Below, piece after piece: positions 7,346 through 13,172 of a DNA stretch of 16,086 bases. The DNA comes from Mariprofundaceae bacterium (GTDB taxonomy: Bacteria; Pseudomonadota; Zetaproteobacteria; Mariprofundales; Mariprofundaceae). How positions within the stretch are numbered: the first letter of the stretch is position 1; every line of letters begins with the position of its first letter. The stretch is from positions 1-16,086 of the forward strand of contig WFOJ01000104.1 in assembly GCA_015488125.1 (NCBI GenBank), given 5' to 3'. The notes below the pieces were generated by a model. That model was not told where the DNA came from and made no database searches. It saw only the letters and a program-made list of their open reading frames with translations. Both the position numbers and the translations under genes were made by a program.

Positions 7346-8515
7346 TTAATCACGCACGCGTTCCTCAATCGGAATATAAGGTTCGCCCGTTTTGCCCGTA
7401 TAAATCTGTACAGGCCGGTAAATCCGACTGTGATGCAAGCTTTCCTTCCAGTGAGCCAACCAGCCAACAACACGCGAAATGGCAAACACCGGCGTAAATA
7501 CGTCGGTGGGAATCCCCAGTTTTCGGTAAATAATTCCTGAATAAAAGTCCACATTGGGGCAGATGCCCTTGCGTCCCAGCGTCCCTTGGGAAAGCTCTTC
7601 AATCCGGCGGGCGATGGTAAACGTTGGATCCTCACCCATTTCTGCAGTTAAATCCTGATACAGGCTCTGCAATAACACCGCCCGTGGGTCTTTTGTCTTG
7701 TAAATGCGGTGACCAAGGCCGGGGATTTTTTCCTTGCGGGCAAGTCTATCATGCAAATAGGCCTCAGTCTTTTCAACATCACCGATTTCATCAAGCATGA
7801 CCAATACATCTTCGTTGGCACCACCATGCAGCGGGCCGGAAAGCGCGCCAATGGCAGCGCTGACGCAGGTATAGGGATCCGCCATGGTCGAGGCTGTTAC
7901 CAGCGTGGAAAATGTGCTGGCATTGATGGTATGTTCAGCGTGTACAATCAGCGCTACATCCATAATGCGTGTCATCAGCGGAGATGGCTCCCTGCCTGTC
8001 AGCATGTAGAGAAAATTCGCCGCCTGGCCAAGGTCATCGCGAGGTGGGATGGGATCATCGCCAAGACGCATGCGCGCATGCGCTGCCACCAGTGTTGGTA
8101 ATTTGCCAATCAGACGGTAGCAAGATTCCTTCACCTGTTCCTCGCTAAGGCGATCGGCGCTTTTGGGCATGGGATAAAACATGCCGAGAATAGCAATACA
8201 CGCCTGCAGGGCATCCATAGGATGCGCCGAGTCAGGAAAGCTTTTCATAATGTCACGCACGCGGAATTTGATGCGACGATGGTTACGTAAACCTGCTTCA
8301 AAGGCATCCAGTTCGCTGCGGCTGGGAAGCTGGCCATCCAGTAGCAGAACGCAGGTCTCCTCAAAGGTGGAATGTTTGGCCAGTAACTCGATATCAATAC
8401 CACGATATTCGAGCCTTCCCTGTTGACCATCGACATGTGAAATCGCTGATTCAGCGACAGGAATACCATCCAGACCCGGAGAGTAGCAGGCTGGGCGTTG
8501 TTGTTCAGTTGACAT
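7346..8515 (-). CDS. gltA: Citrate synthase
   Basis: The enzyme condenses acetyl-CoA with oxaloacetate at the entry of the TCA cycle (cytoplasm). It has 389 residues from ATG 8515. An in-frame upstream start at 8572 would read into the repeat element and add an untypical leader. The catalytic set is present: H230 in GPLHGGANED, H269 in PGLGHRIYKTKDPR, and D323 in NVDFYSGIIYRKLG, with R348 in AISRVVGW. The N-terminal YSPGLDGIPVAESAISHVDG and LEYRGIDIEELA-like segment resembles the shorter citrate synthases of cyanobacteria and other lineages rather than the longer NADH-inhibited enterobacterial type. 2-Methylcitrate synthase is a close paralogue, but no prp genes are nearby. Both flanks carry the palindromic repeat. 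Confidence 0.93.
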   Translation of the reverse strand: MSTEQQRPACYSPGLDGIPVAESAISHVDGQQGRLEYRGIDIELLAKHSTFEETCVLLLDGQLPSRSELDAFEAGLRNHRRIKFRVRDIMKSFPDSAHPMDALQACIAILGMFYPMPKSADRLSEEQVKESCYRLIGKLPTLVAAHARMRLGDDPIPPRDDLGQAANFLYMLTGREPSPLMTRIMDVALIVHAEHTINASTFSTLVTASTMADPYTCVSAAIGALSGPLHGGANEDVLVMLDEIGDVEKTEAYLHDRLARKEKIPGLGHRIYKTKDPRAVLLQSLYQDLTAEMGEDPTFTIARRIEELSQGTLGRKGICPNVDFYSGIIYRKLGIPTDVFTPVFAISRVVGWLAHWKESLHHSRIYRPVQIYTGKTGEPYIPIEERVRD

Positions 8516-8550
8516 GAAAAAACTCACTATATGTTTTACAAAATAGACTC

Positions 8551-8709
8551 GGAGTCTGTCGGACTTTGGCAATCGTCACAAGAAATAGCGGGATTGAGCC
8601 AAATTACGACCTGTTGGCGGAAAATAGCAGTGCTATTTAACAAAGACAGGCGAAGATTTGGCCAATATCCGGTTTTTCGCAGTAGATTTGTCAAGTTTCG
8701 ACAGGCTCC
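8551..8709. repeat. Palindromic intergenic element, copy B (159 bp)
   Basis: This is a second copy, about 81 percent identical to the element at 7175-7335 and in the same orientation. Its outer 64 bases and the reverse complement of its last 64 agree at about 39 positions without gaps. The centre contains AAATAGCA-G-TGCTATTT, a perfect 8-bp dyad that is degenerate in copy A. Termini are GGAGTCTGTCGG and CGACAGGCTCC. It begins 5 bp past the stop of the cNMP-domain gene (in transcription direction) and fills 159 of the 199 bp before gltA, so it lies in the gltA leader or promoter region. Confidence 0.85.
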
Positions 8710-8714
8710 TGGAG

Positions 8715-9914
8715 TTAGGCATTCTCATATTCATCACCCTGAGATACCTTGCGCAATTTAATCTTGTTGTTGGTGTTCCACAGATCATCTTCGTGTGGTT
8801 CCATCACCTGCTCCGCAATGGGCAGGCGCACCAATCGCAGCAGGGCCTGAATCATCCAGGGGCGACGACTGGAGATGCTTTCAAACGTTTGTTGTGTCAG
8901 GCGAAGCAGACGCACGGGCGTAATAGCCACCACCCGGCAGGAGCTTTCGTAACCACGAAGCAAACCACCCAGGTGGAGAAAGCAACCAGGTAGCACACTG
9001 GCCAGCAGCGCACCATCATCGGGCTCTTCACTTTCCTCGTCCTCTTCATCGTGCTCAACACGTTCATGAACAAGAAACAGGCAACCTTCCTGTACCAGAT
9101 AAGCGGCCTGATGTTCTTCGTTGCGACGCATCAGACATTCGCCAACCTGAAGTTCCACTGGCTCAAACAGATGACTGATGCGCACGCGGTCAATATCGTT
9201 CACACGCTGAAAAATAGGGTGACGACTAAGGATGGGAGTTACCCATCGTTCGCGCATGAGATGCTCCATAGCGATGTCAAAATCGATGCTTTGCTGCCGC
9301 AATTGGGTGATTTGATCAATAGCTACAGCCATCAGGCGTGATATGCGTTCACCTGTTACAGCATATTCTCGCCGTTGCAGGGTGAATACGGAATCTTCTG
9401 CGAATAATTCGGGATCTTCGCCTGCGGCAACAGTCACGATACGATCATCATGCTCATGCTCTGGCCAGCTGATACGTACGCTACCCTCCAGAAGAATCCA
9501 CAGGTGTTTGGCAACGTCGCCGGCGTTGAAGAGTTGCTTTCCCTTGGCGAGTACGCGTTCTTCACCCATAAGTAATAACTGATGCATAAGACGCTTGCGA
9601 TCAGCCTTTGCCAGCGCTTCGAAATCAACAGCAGAAGTGATCTCCTTTGGTCTGCGAAGCCGGTCAAGAATGGCTTGTAGCGAAGCAGCAGCGCCTGTCT
9701 CGCCCTGTTGATGGTAATGGGCAATAATTTCTTCATACAAGGCACAGGCATCGTTGATATAACCTGCTTTTTCCGAGCACCAGGCCAGGCGAAATCTGAA
9801 ATCAATATTGTCTCTGGCTTCTTCATGCTCCAGTAATTTACGGTACAGAACGCAAGCTTCACTGTAATCCTTATTCTTAATAGCTTGACGCGCTTGTTTG
9901 ATCAGCTGGCGCAT
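8715..9914 (-). CDS. TPR and double cyclic-nucleotide-binding-like domain protein
   Basis: A 399-residue protein with no signal peptide or DNA-binding domain. Residues 1-85 are helical with TPR-like repeats (KNKDYSEACVLYRKLLEH, then INDACALYEEIIAHYHQQG). Residues about 110-225 form a first cNMP-like beta-roll (FNAGDVAKHLWILLEGSVRI), and residues about 232-365 a second (VGECLMRRNEEHQAAYLVQEGCLFLV). Both phosphate-binding cassettes are degenerate: no FGE...RSA motif is seen, so nucleotide binding is doubtful. The second roll is interrupted by an acidic insertion (HDEEDEESEEPDD). The gene starts at ATG 9914 with GAGGAG just upstream and overlaps the end of the xerD-like gene by 13 bp. A protein-interaction or adaptor role is inferred; function is unknown. 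Confidence 0.78.
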   Translation of the reverse strand: MRQLIKQARQAIKNKDYSEACVLYRKLLEHEEARDNIDFRFRLAWCSEKAGYINDACALYEEIIAHYHQQGETGAAASLQAILDRLRRPKEITSAVDFEALAKADRKRLMHQLLLMGEERVLAKGKQLFNAGDVAKHLWILLEGSVRISWPEHEHDDRIVTVAAGEDPELFAEDSVFTLQRREYAVTGERISRLMAVAIDQITQLRQQSIDFDIAMEHLMRERWVTPILSRHPIFQRVNDIDRVRISHLFEPVELQVGECLMRRNEEHQAAYLVQEGCLFLVHERVEHDEEDEESEEPDDGALLASVLPGCFLHLGGLLRGYESSCRVVAITPVRLLRLTQQTFESISSRRPWMIQALLRLVRLPIAEQVMEPHEDDLWNTNNKIKLRKVSQGDEYENA

Positions 9915-10828
9915 GGTCTCCTCGTGGTTGCCGGGTGTGCCTGACGTATCACCTGATGCAAGCGCAAACGGCTGACATGGGTGTAGATCTCGGTCGTGCC
10001 GATACTACTGTGGCCGAGCAGTAATTGTAGCGCCCGCAGCTCAGCGCCATGATTTAACAGGTGCGTGGCAAAGGCATGACGCAAGGTGTGTGGTGAAGGA
10101 GAAGGTTGAATTCCCTGCTCATCAGCATATTTCTTAATGCGTAACCATATGTTTTGCCTTGACATTTTTTGCCCCTTCCGACCGGGAAACAACCATGCCG
10201 AGGTCATGCATCGCTGTTCCAGCCATTGCTGCAACCAGTAAGCGGCCTCTTCGCCAAAAGGCACCAGGCGTTCCTTATTGCCCTTGCCCAGGATACGCAG
10301 CATACGTGCGGACATATCCAGTTGCGAGTACGTCAGTGAGACAAGCTCGGAAACACGCATTCCTGTGGCATACATCAATTCCAGCATGCAACGATCGCGT
10401 AAACCCGTCAAGCTGCTACAATCGGGAGCCTCAAGCAGGCGTTCAACGTCGGTTTCGTTCAGGGTTTTCGGCAAGCGATGATGGCGACGCAGCGCGGGCA
10501 GATGACGCAGCGGATGATCCTTACGTACGCCTTCATCCTGCAATAGCGTAAACCACGTACTCAGGGCACTGCGGCAACGCTGCTGGCTGGCTATTGATAA
10601 CGCTTCCTGTAACTGACTGAATACATCCAGTAATTGCGTTGTTGACGCATTATAAAGCGTCGCCTGCGCGGGCTCCAGTAAACGTTGGATACGTAATAAA
10701 TCACGGCAATAGGCTTCGAAGGTATGCGTGGACCAGCCGCGCAACATACGCAATCGCTGCAAATACCCCTCTGTTACAGGATCCAGCGCGCTGTGATTCA
10801 CAGCTATTGATGAAGAAGCAGATAGCAT
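9902..10828 (-). CDS. xerD: XerC/XerD-type tyrosine recombinase
   Basis: A site-specific recombinase that resolves chromosome dimers at dif with its XerC/XerD partner and FtsK. It has 308 residues from ATG 10828; TTG 10837 is an alternative, and neither has a clear SD. The N-terminal SAM-like core-binding domain (YLQRLRMLRGWSTHTFEAY) is followed by the catalytic domain: R158 (ATGMRVSEL), K182 (GKGNKERLVPFG), H247 and R250 (SPHTLRHAFATHLL), H273 (LLGHSSIGTTEIY) and nucleophile Y282. All six active-site residues are present. Length and the RLRLHQVIRQAHP tail favour XerD over XerC or a phage integrase. No attachment site or other phage gene is nearby. The gene runs into the cNMP-domain gene with a 13-bp overlap. 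Confidence 0.92.
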   Translation of the reverse strand: MLSASSSIAVNHSALDPVTEGYLQRLRMLRGWSTHTFEAYCRDLLRIQRLLEPAQATLYNASTTQLLDVFSQLQEALSIASQQRCRSALSTWFTLLQDEGVRKDHPLRHLPALRRHHRLPKTLNETDVERLLEAPDCSSLTGLRDRCMLELMYATGMRVSELVSLTYSQLDMSARMLRILGKGNKERLVPFGEEAAYWLQQWLEQRCMTSAWLFPGRKGQKMSRQNIWLRIKKYADEQGIQPSPSPHTLRHAFATHLLNHGAELRALQLLLGHSSIGTTEIYTHVSRLRLHQVIRQAHPATTRRPCAS

Positions 10829-10950
10829 GGAAAGCAAGCATGACTATTGCATACCGGAAGTCAAATGCGAGTTACACATGCTTGAACGTGTTCAGTAGCC
10901 ACCGTTGACACAGATGATCCAAATTCCCAATGGTAGCAATAATTATGCAA

Positions 10951-10981
10951 CACCTGCTTGCAAGAGGTGCGTCTCATGAGA
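10951..10981 (+). promoter_or_regulatory. Two adjacent dyads upstream of tsaE
   Basis: CACCTGCTTGCAAGAGGTG (10951-10969) can fold as a short stem with one bulge and a small loop. Two bases later TCTCATGAGA (10972-10981) is a perfect 10-nt palindrome. They lie in the 231-bp divergent region between xerD and tsaE, about 80-110 bp before tsaE, where an operator or structured leader would be expected. The 3' arm of the first dyad contains AGAGGTG, a possible SD for the short ORF at 10976. The rest of this intergenic region shows no gene or complete promoter I can support. Confidence 0.35.
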
Positions 10982-11056
10982 GTATCCGCCACCAGTTTGA
11001 TCCGGGAGGTAATGTCCATCATGATCCGCCTTATCCCGTTATTGATACCTTGCTAA
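10976..11056 (+). CDS. Possible 26-residue upstream ORF before tsaE
   Basis: This short ORF starts at ATG 10976, is preceded by AGAGGTG with 6-nt spacing, and stops (TAA) 3 nt before the tsaE ATG. The predicted peptide begins MRVSATSLIREVMSIM and ends in a hydrophobic tail, IRLIPLLIPC. tsaE itself has no visible SD, so a coupled upstream ORF could bring ribosomes to it. No family is recognised, and such short ORFs arise by chance. It is offered as a candidate leader only. Confidence 0.25.
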   Translation: MRVSATSLIREVMSIMIRLIPLLIPC

Positions 11057-11059
11057 CTG

Positions 11060-11488
11060 ATGTCGCGTCTCTATCTTGCTGACGAAGCTGCCACTAGGGC
11101 AGCAGCCAGGCACTGGGCGGAACGATTGCAGCCGGGTGATTGCCTGACGCTTGCCGGTGACCTGGGCGCGGGCAAAAGCGTATTTGCCCGTGCCCTGATG
11201 CGAGGCCTTGGCGTGCGGGATCATGCCCTACCCAGCCCCAGTTACTCGCTGATCGAGGTCTATCAGGCCGGGGAAGTTTGCGTTGCGCACATGGACTGGT
11301 ACCGCCTGAGTGATGAGGAGGAGGTGTTAATGCTTGGTGTCATGGATTATTTTTCGCCGCCGTGGATCAGTATTATTGAATGGCCGGAACGGGCAGAGGC
11401 ATTGCTCCCCCGGCAGGCGATTCGCCTGCTGTTGCAGCATGATCACCAACATCCGCAAGCTCGCTGGCTTGAGGAAATCACCTCATGA
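11060..11488 (+). CDS. tsaE: tRNA t6A biosynthesis ATPase TsaE
   Basis: TsaE (YjeE) is the P-loop ATPase that works with TsaB, TsaC and TsaD to make N6-threonylcarbamoyladenosine at A37 of ANN-decoding tRNAs. The 142-residue length is normal. Walker A is GDLGAGKS (33-40), with Ser where Thr is more common. SPSYSLIEVY corresponds to the usual SPTF.LV.EY, HMDWYRLSDEEEVLMLGV to HxDLYRL...LG, and IIEWPERAEALLP (E107, W108) to the conserved EWPE loop. Its stop overlaps the next start as ATGA. tsaE commonly neighbours nnrE or amidase genes; here it heads a secretion operon. Confidence 0.95.
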   Translation: MSRLYLADEAATRAAARHWAERLQPGDCLTLAGDLGAGKSVFARALMRGLGVRDHALPSPSYSLIEVYQAGEVCVAHMDWYRLSDEEEVLMLGVMDYFSPPWISIIEWPERAEALLPRQAIRLLLQHDHQHPQARWLEEITS

Positions 11489-12300
11489 AGCATCTGTTAT
11501 CCACGCGCAGCGTTCTTGCTGGCACCCTGCTGTATGCCATGACGATGATCCCATCCGCCCATGCCGCCAGTTTCGCGATGGACATCGCCCCCCTGCTCTG
11601 GCGCTATCAGGAGCAGATGCCATTAATAACAGGTTTTAGCATGGCAACGCCATTATCATCATCGGTAAGCGGCAGTGGCTGGCTGGCACGAGGTAGTGTG
11701 CATATCCCGCTTGCCGGTGAACGCATGCAACTCCTACTGGGGGGAGAATGGCTGACATCGATTGGCCATCATCAGGAGTTGTGGCACACCGGCGGAAACA
11801 TCCAGCAGAATCAGCTGACGGTGACGCAGCGCCAGTGGTTTGCCGAAGCCAGACTGCAATTAAGCGAAATTTCTCCCTTGCTGTATGTCGGGCTGTCTGC
11901 CGCCATGCAACAGGATCGGCAAACACGCAGTCGTTTTTATGTTAACGGCGCGTTGTCTGCCGCCGTCGGCAGCGCCGTGGAAACCATTGACAGCACATGG
12001 CTGGATCTGTCGCTAAATGGCACAACTCCGGCGACAGCTTTTCGCCTGCGCCTGGCCGCAGGCGTGCCACTGCGCGATCGGATGCAAAATACGGTGGTAT
12101 CCGGCGCCGTGTTTCACAGCCAGCAACAAGCCTGGCGGCTGCGTGTGGAGGCGGATTATCCATTGCCTGTTGTTGGCGGTAATACCCGCCTGAGTGCATT
12201 TTACCGCTTCCGTCAACTGGGCAATGATGTGCAAACGAGCAGTCTGTGGCCCAAAAATCGCTGGCAGGTGTATGGTCTGGGTATTCACCAGCAATGGTAA
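11485..12300 (+). CDS. Putative outer-membrane beta-barrel protein
   Basis: A 271-residue protein of no family I can name. It has a signal peptide (basic start, core VLAGTLLYAMTM, cut near SAHA|AS at about residue 27). The mature part alternates polar and hydrophobic residues in many short strands (WLARGSVHIPL, QLLLGGEWLTSI, SPLLYVGLSAAM, FRLRLAAGVPL, WRLRVEADYPL, TRLSAFYRF). It ends in WQVYGLGIHQQW, a C-terminal aromatic beta-signal of the kind BamA recognises. It starts in a 4-bp overlap with tsaE (ATGA) and ends in a 7-bp overlap with gspC, so it is embedded in the type II secretion operon. A role alongside the secretin is inferred from position. It does not look like GspN, GspS or GspAB. 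Confidence 0.72.
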   Translation: MKHLLSTRSVLAGTLLYAMTMIPSAHAASFAMDIAPLLWRYQEQMPLITGFSMATPLSSSVSGSGWLARGSVHIPLAGERMQLLLGGEWLTSIGHHQELWHTGGNIQQNQLTVTQRQWFAEARLQLSEISPLLYVGLSAAMQQDRQTRSRFYVNGALSAAVGSAVETIDSTWLDLSLNGTTPATAFRLRLAAGVPLRDRMQNTVVSGAVFHSQQQAWRLRVEADYPLPVVGGNTRLSAFYRFRQLGNDVQTSSLWPKNRWQVYGLGIHQQW

Positions 12301-13172
12301 ACCTGTCCCTGGTGTCGTCTCCGGCATTGATTCGCAGCGTTGAACTGATACTGGTCGTCGGCTTGGCCTGGCTGACCGCTGGCCTGATCACGCAACAGCC
12401 ACCACAGTTTTCTTCGGAACATCAGCGGTCATCGTCTGCCGACCAGCCGAGGCATGCGTCACTGGATGTAGCGTTACTGACGCAAACACCGTTGTTTGGC
12501 GAGGTAAAAGCCCGGCAACCCAAGGTTCCCGAGGTTCAGCCTGAGACGAAACCAGTGGTTACCGCGCCGCCGCTCGATATAACCCTGCTGGGCACAGCCG
12601 TGGCTGGCGACAACTCACTGGCAATTTTGCGTACCGCCAACGACAACAAGGAGCGCATTGTTCGCCTGCACACGGAAATTGCTTCCGGCGTACTGCTGGA
12701 ACAGGTATTGCAGGATGCCATTGAGGTGCGCGACCATGGCCGCTTGCGGCATATTGCCCTGCGTCAGGAAAACAACACTGCCAGCGCCGCACCGGCCTTG
12801 CCTGTTCAGCCAGTGAATCCGCCATCAACCATGCCGCCACCGCCAACCGGAGCTGTTCAGCGCCATATCTCGCGCGATACCATCAGACGGGCGACGCGCA
12901 ATTTCTCACAGCTGCTGACGCAGGCAAGAGTGGTGCCGCACTTCGTGCAGGGCAAGGCCGATGGTTTTGTCATCAGCAATATTGTGCCGCGTTCGCTGTT
13001 TCAGACCATCGGTCTGCGCAACGGCGATATTATTCGCAAAATCAATCAGGAACCCATTACCAGCGCGGCACAGGCCATGAAGCTGTATCAGTCGTTACAA
13101 CATGCATCAAATATTCAACTGGAGGTTGAACGTGCAGGACAAATGCAAACCATCAATTACCATATCCAATAG
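12294..13172 (+). CDS. gspC: Type II secretion system protein GspC
   Basis: GspC is the inner-membrane clamp protein linking the secretin to the inner-membrane platform and helping to select substrates. It has 292 residues from ATG 12294, whose ATGGTAA overlaps the preceding stop; an in-frame start at 12246 lies inside the barrel gene and is not preferred. It has one N-terminal membrane segment (about 15-34, VELILVVGLAWLTAGLI) and a homology region (about 60-165, LLTQTPLFGEV then LDITLLGTAVAG and RIVRLHTEIASGVLL). A Pro-rich linker (PVNPPSTMPPPPTG) follows, then a C-terminal PDZ domain (about 210-292, FVISNIVPRSLFQTIGLRNG). It overlaps or abuts gspD. Confidence 0.93.
   Translation: MVNLSLVSSPALIRSVELILVVGLAWLTAGLITQQPPQFSSEHQRSSSADQPRHASLDVALLTQTPLFGEVKARQPKVPEVQPETKPVVTAPPLDITLLGTAVAGDNSLAILRTANDNKERIVRLHTEIASGVLLEQVLQDAIEVRDHGRLRHIALRQENNTASAAPALPVQPVNPPSTMPPPPTGAVQRHISRDTIRRATRNFSQLLTQARVVPHFVQGKADGFVISNIVPRSLFQTIGLRNGDIIRKINQEPITSAAQAMKLYQSLQHASNIQLEVERAGQMQTINYHIQ
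13121..13125 (+). promoter_or_regulatory. Shine-Dalgarno inside gspC for a GTG start of gspD
   Basis: GGAGG lies within the last codons of gspC, 6 nt before an in-frame GTG at 13132. The alternative ATG at 13174 has no SD but lies just after the gspC stop (TAGCATG). The SD favours GTG 13132; the neat TAGCATG junction favours 13174. Confidence 0.5.

Noticed and set aside
7346..8515. 2-Methylcitrate synthase (PrpC)
   Set aside because: The families are close, but no prpB, prpD or acnD is adjacent and the motifs are of general citrate synthase type. It cannot be wholly excluded without a tree.
8524..8533. TATAGT on the minus strand just before gltA as a -10 box
   Set aside because: It would put the transcription start only a few bases from ATG 8515 within or past the ribosome site, and no -35 hexamer is found at the right distance.
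7175..8709. Composite transposon carrying gltA
   Set aside because: The flanking repeats contain no transposase, no matching target-site duplications were found, and gltA is a core gene collinear with its neighbours.
9902..10828. Phage or integron integrase instead of XerD
   Set aside because: Length, motifs and tail fit a Xer recombinase. No tRNA attachment site, phage genes or gene cassettes are nearby.
10905..10910. Perfect TTGACA upstream of tsaE as a -35 box
   Set aside because: No acceptable -10 hexamer lies 16-18 bp downstream (CCAATG/CAATGG/AATGGT), so a sigma-70 promoter is not supported.
10945..11082. 45-codon ORF before and overlapping the tsaE start
   Set aside because: It lacks an SD, runs into tsaE in another frame and has no recognisable sequence. 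The 26-codon ORF at 10976 has better signals.
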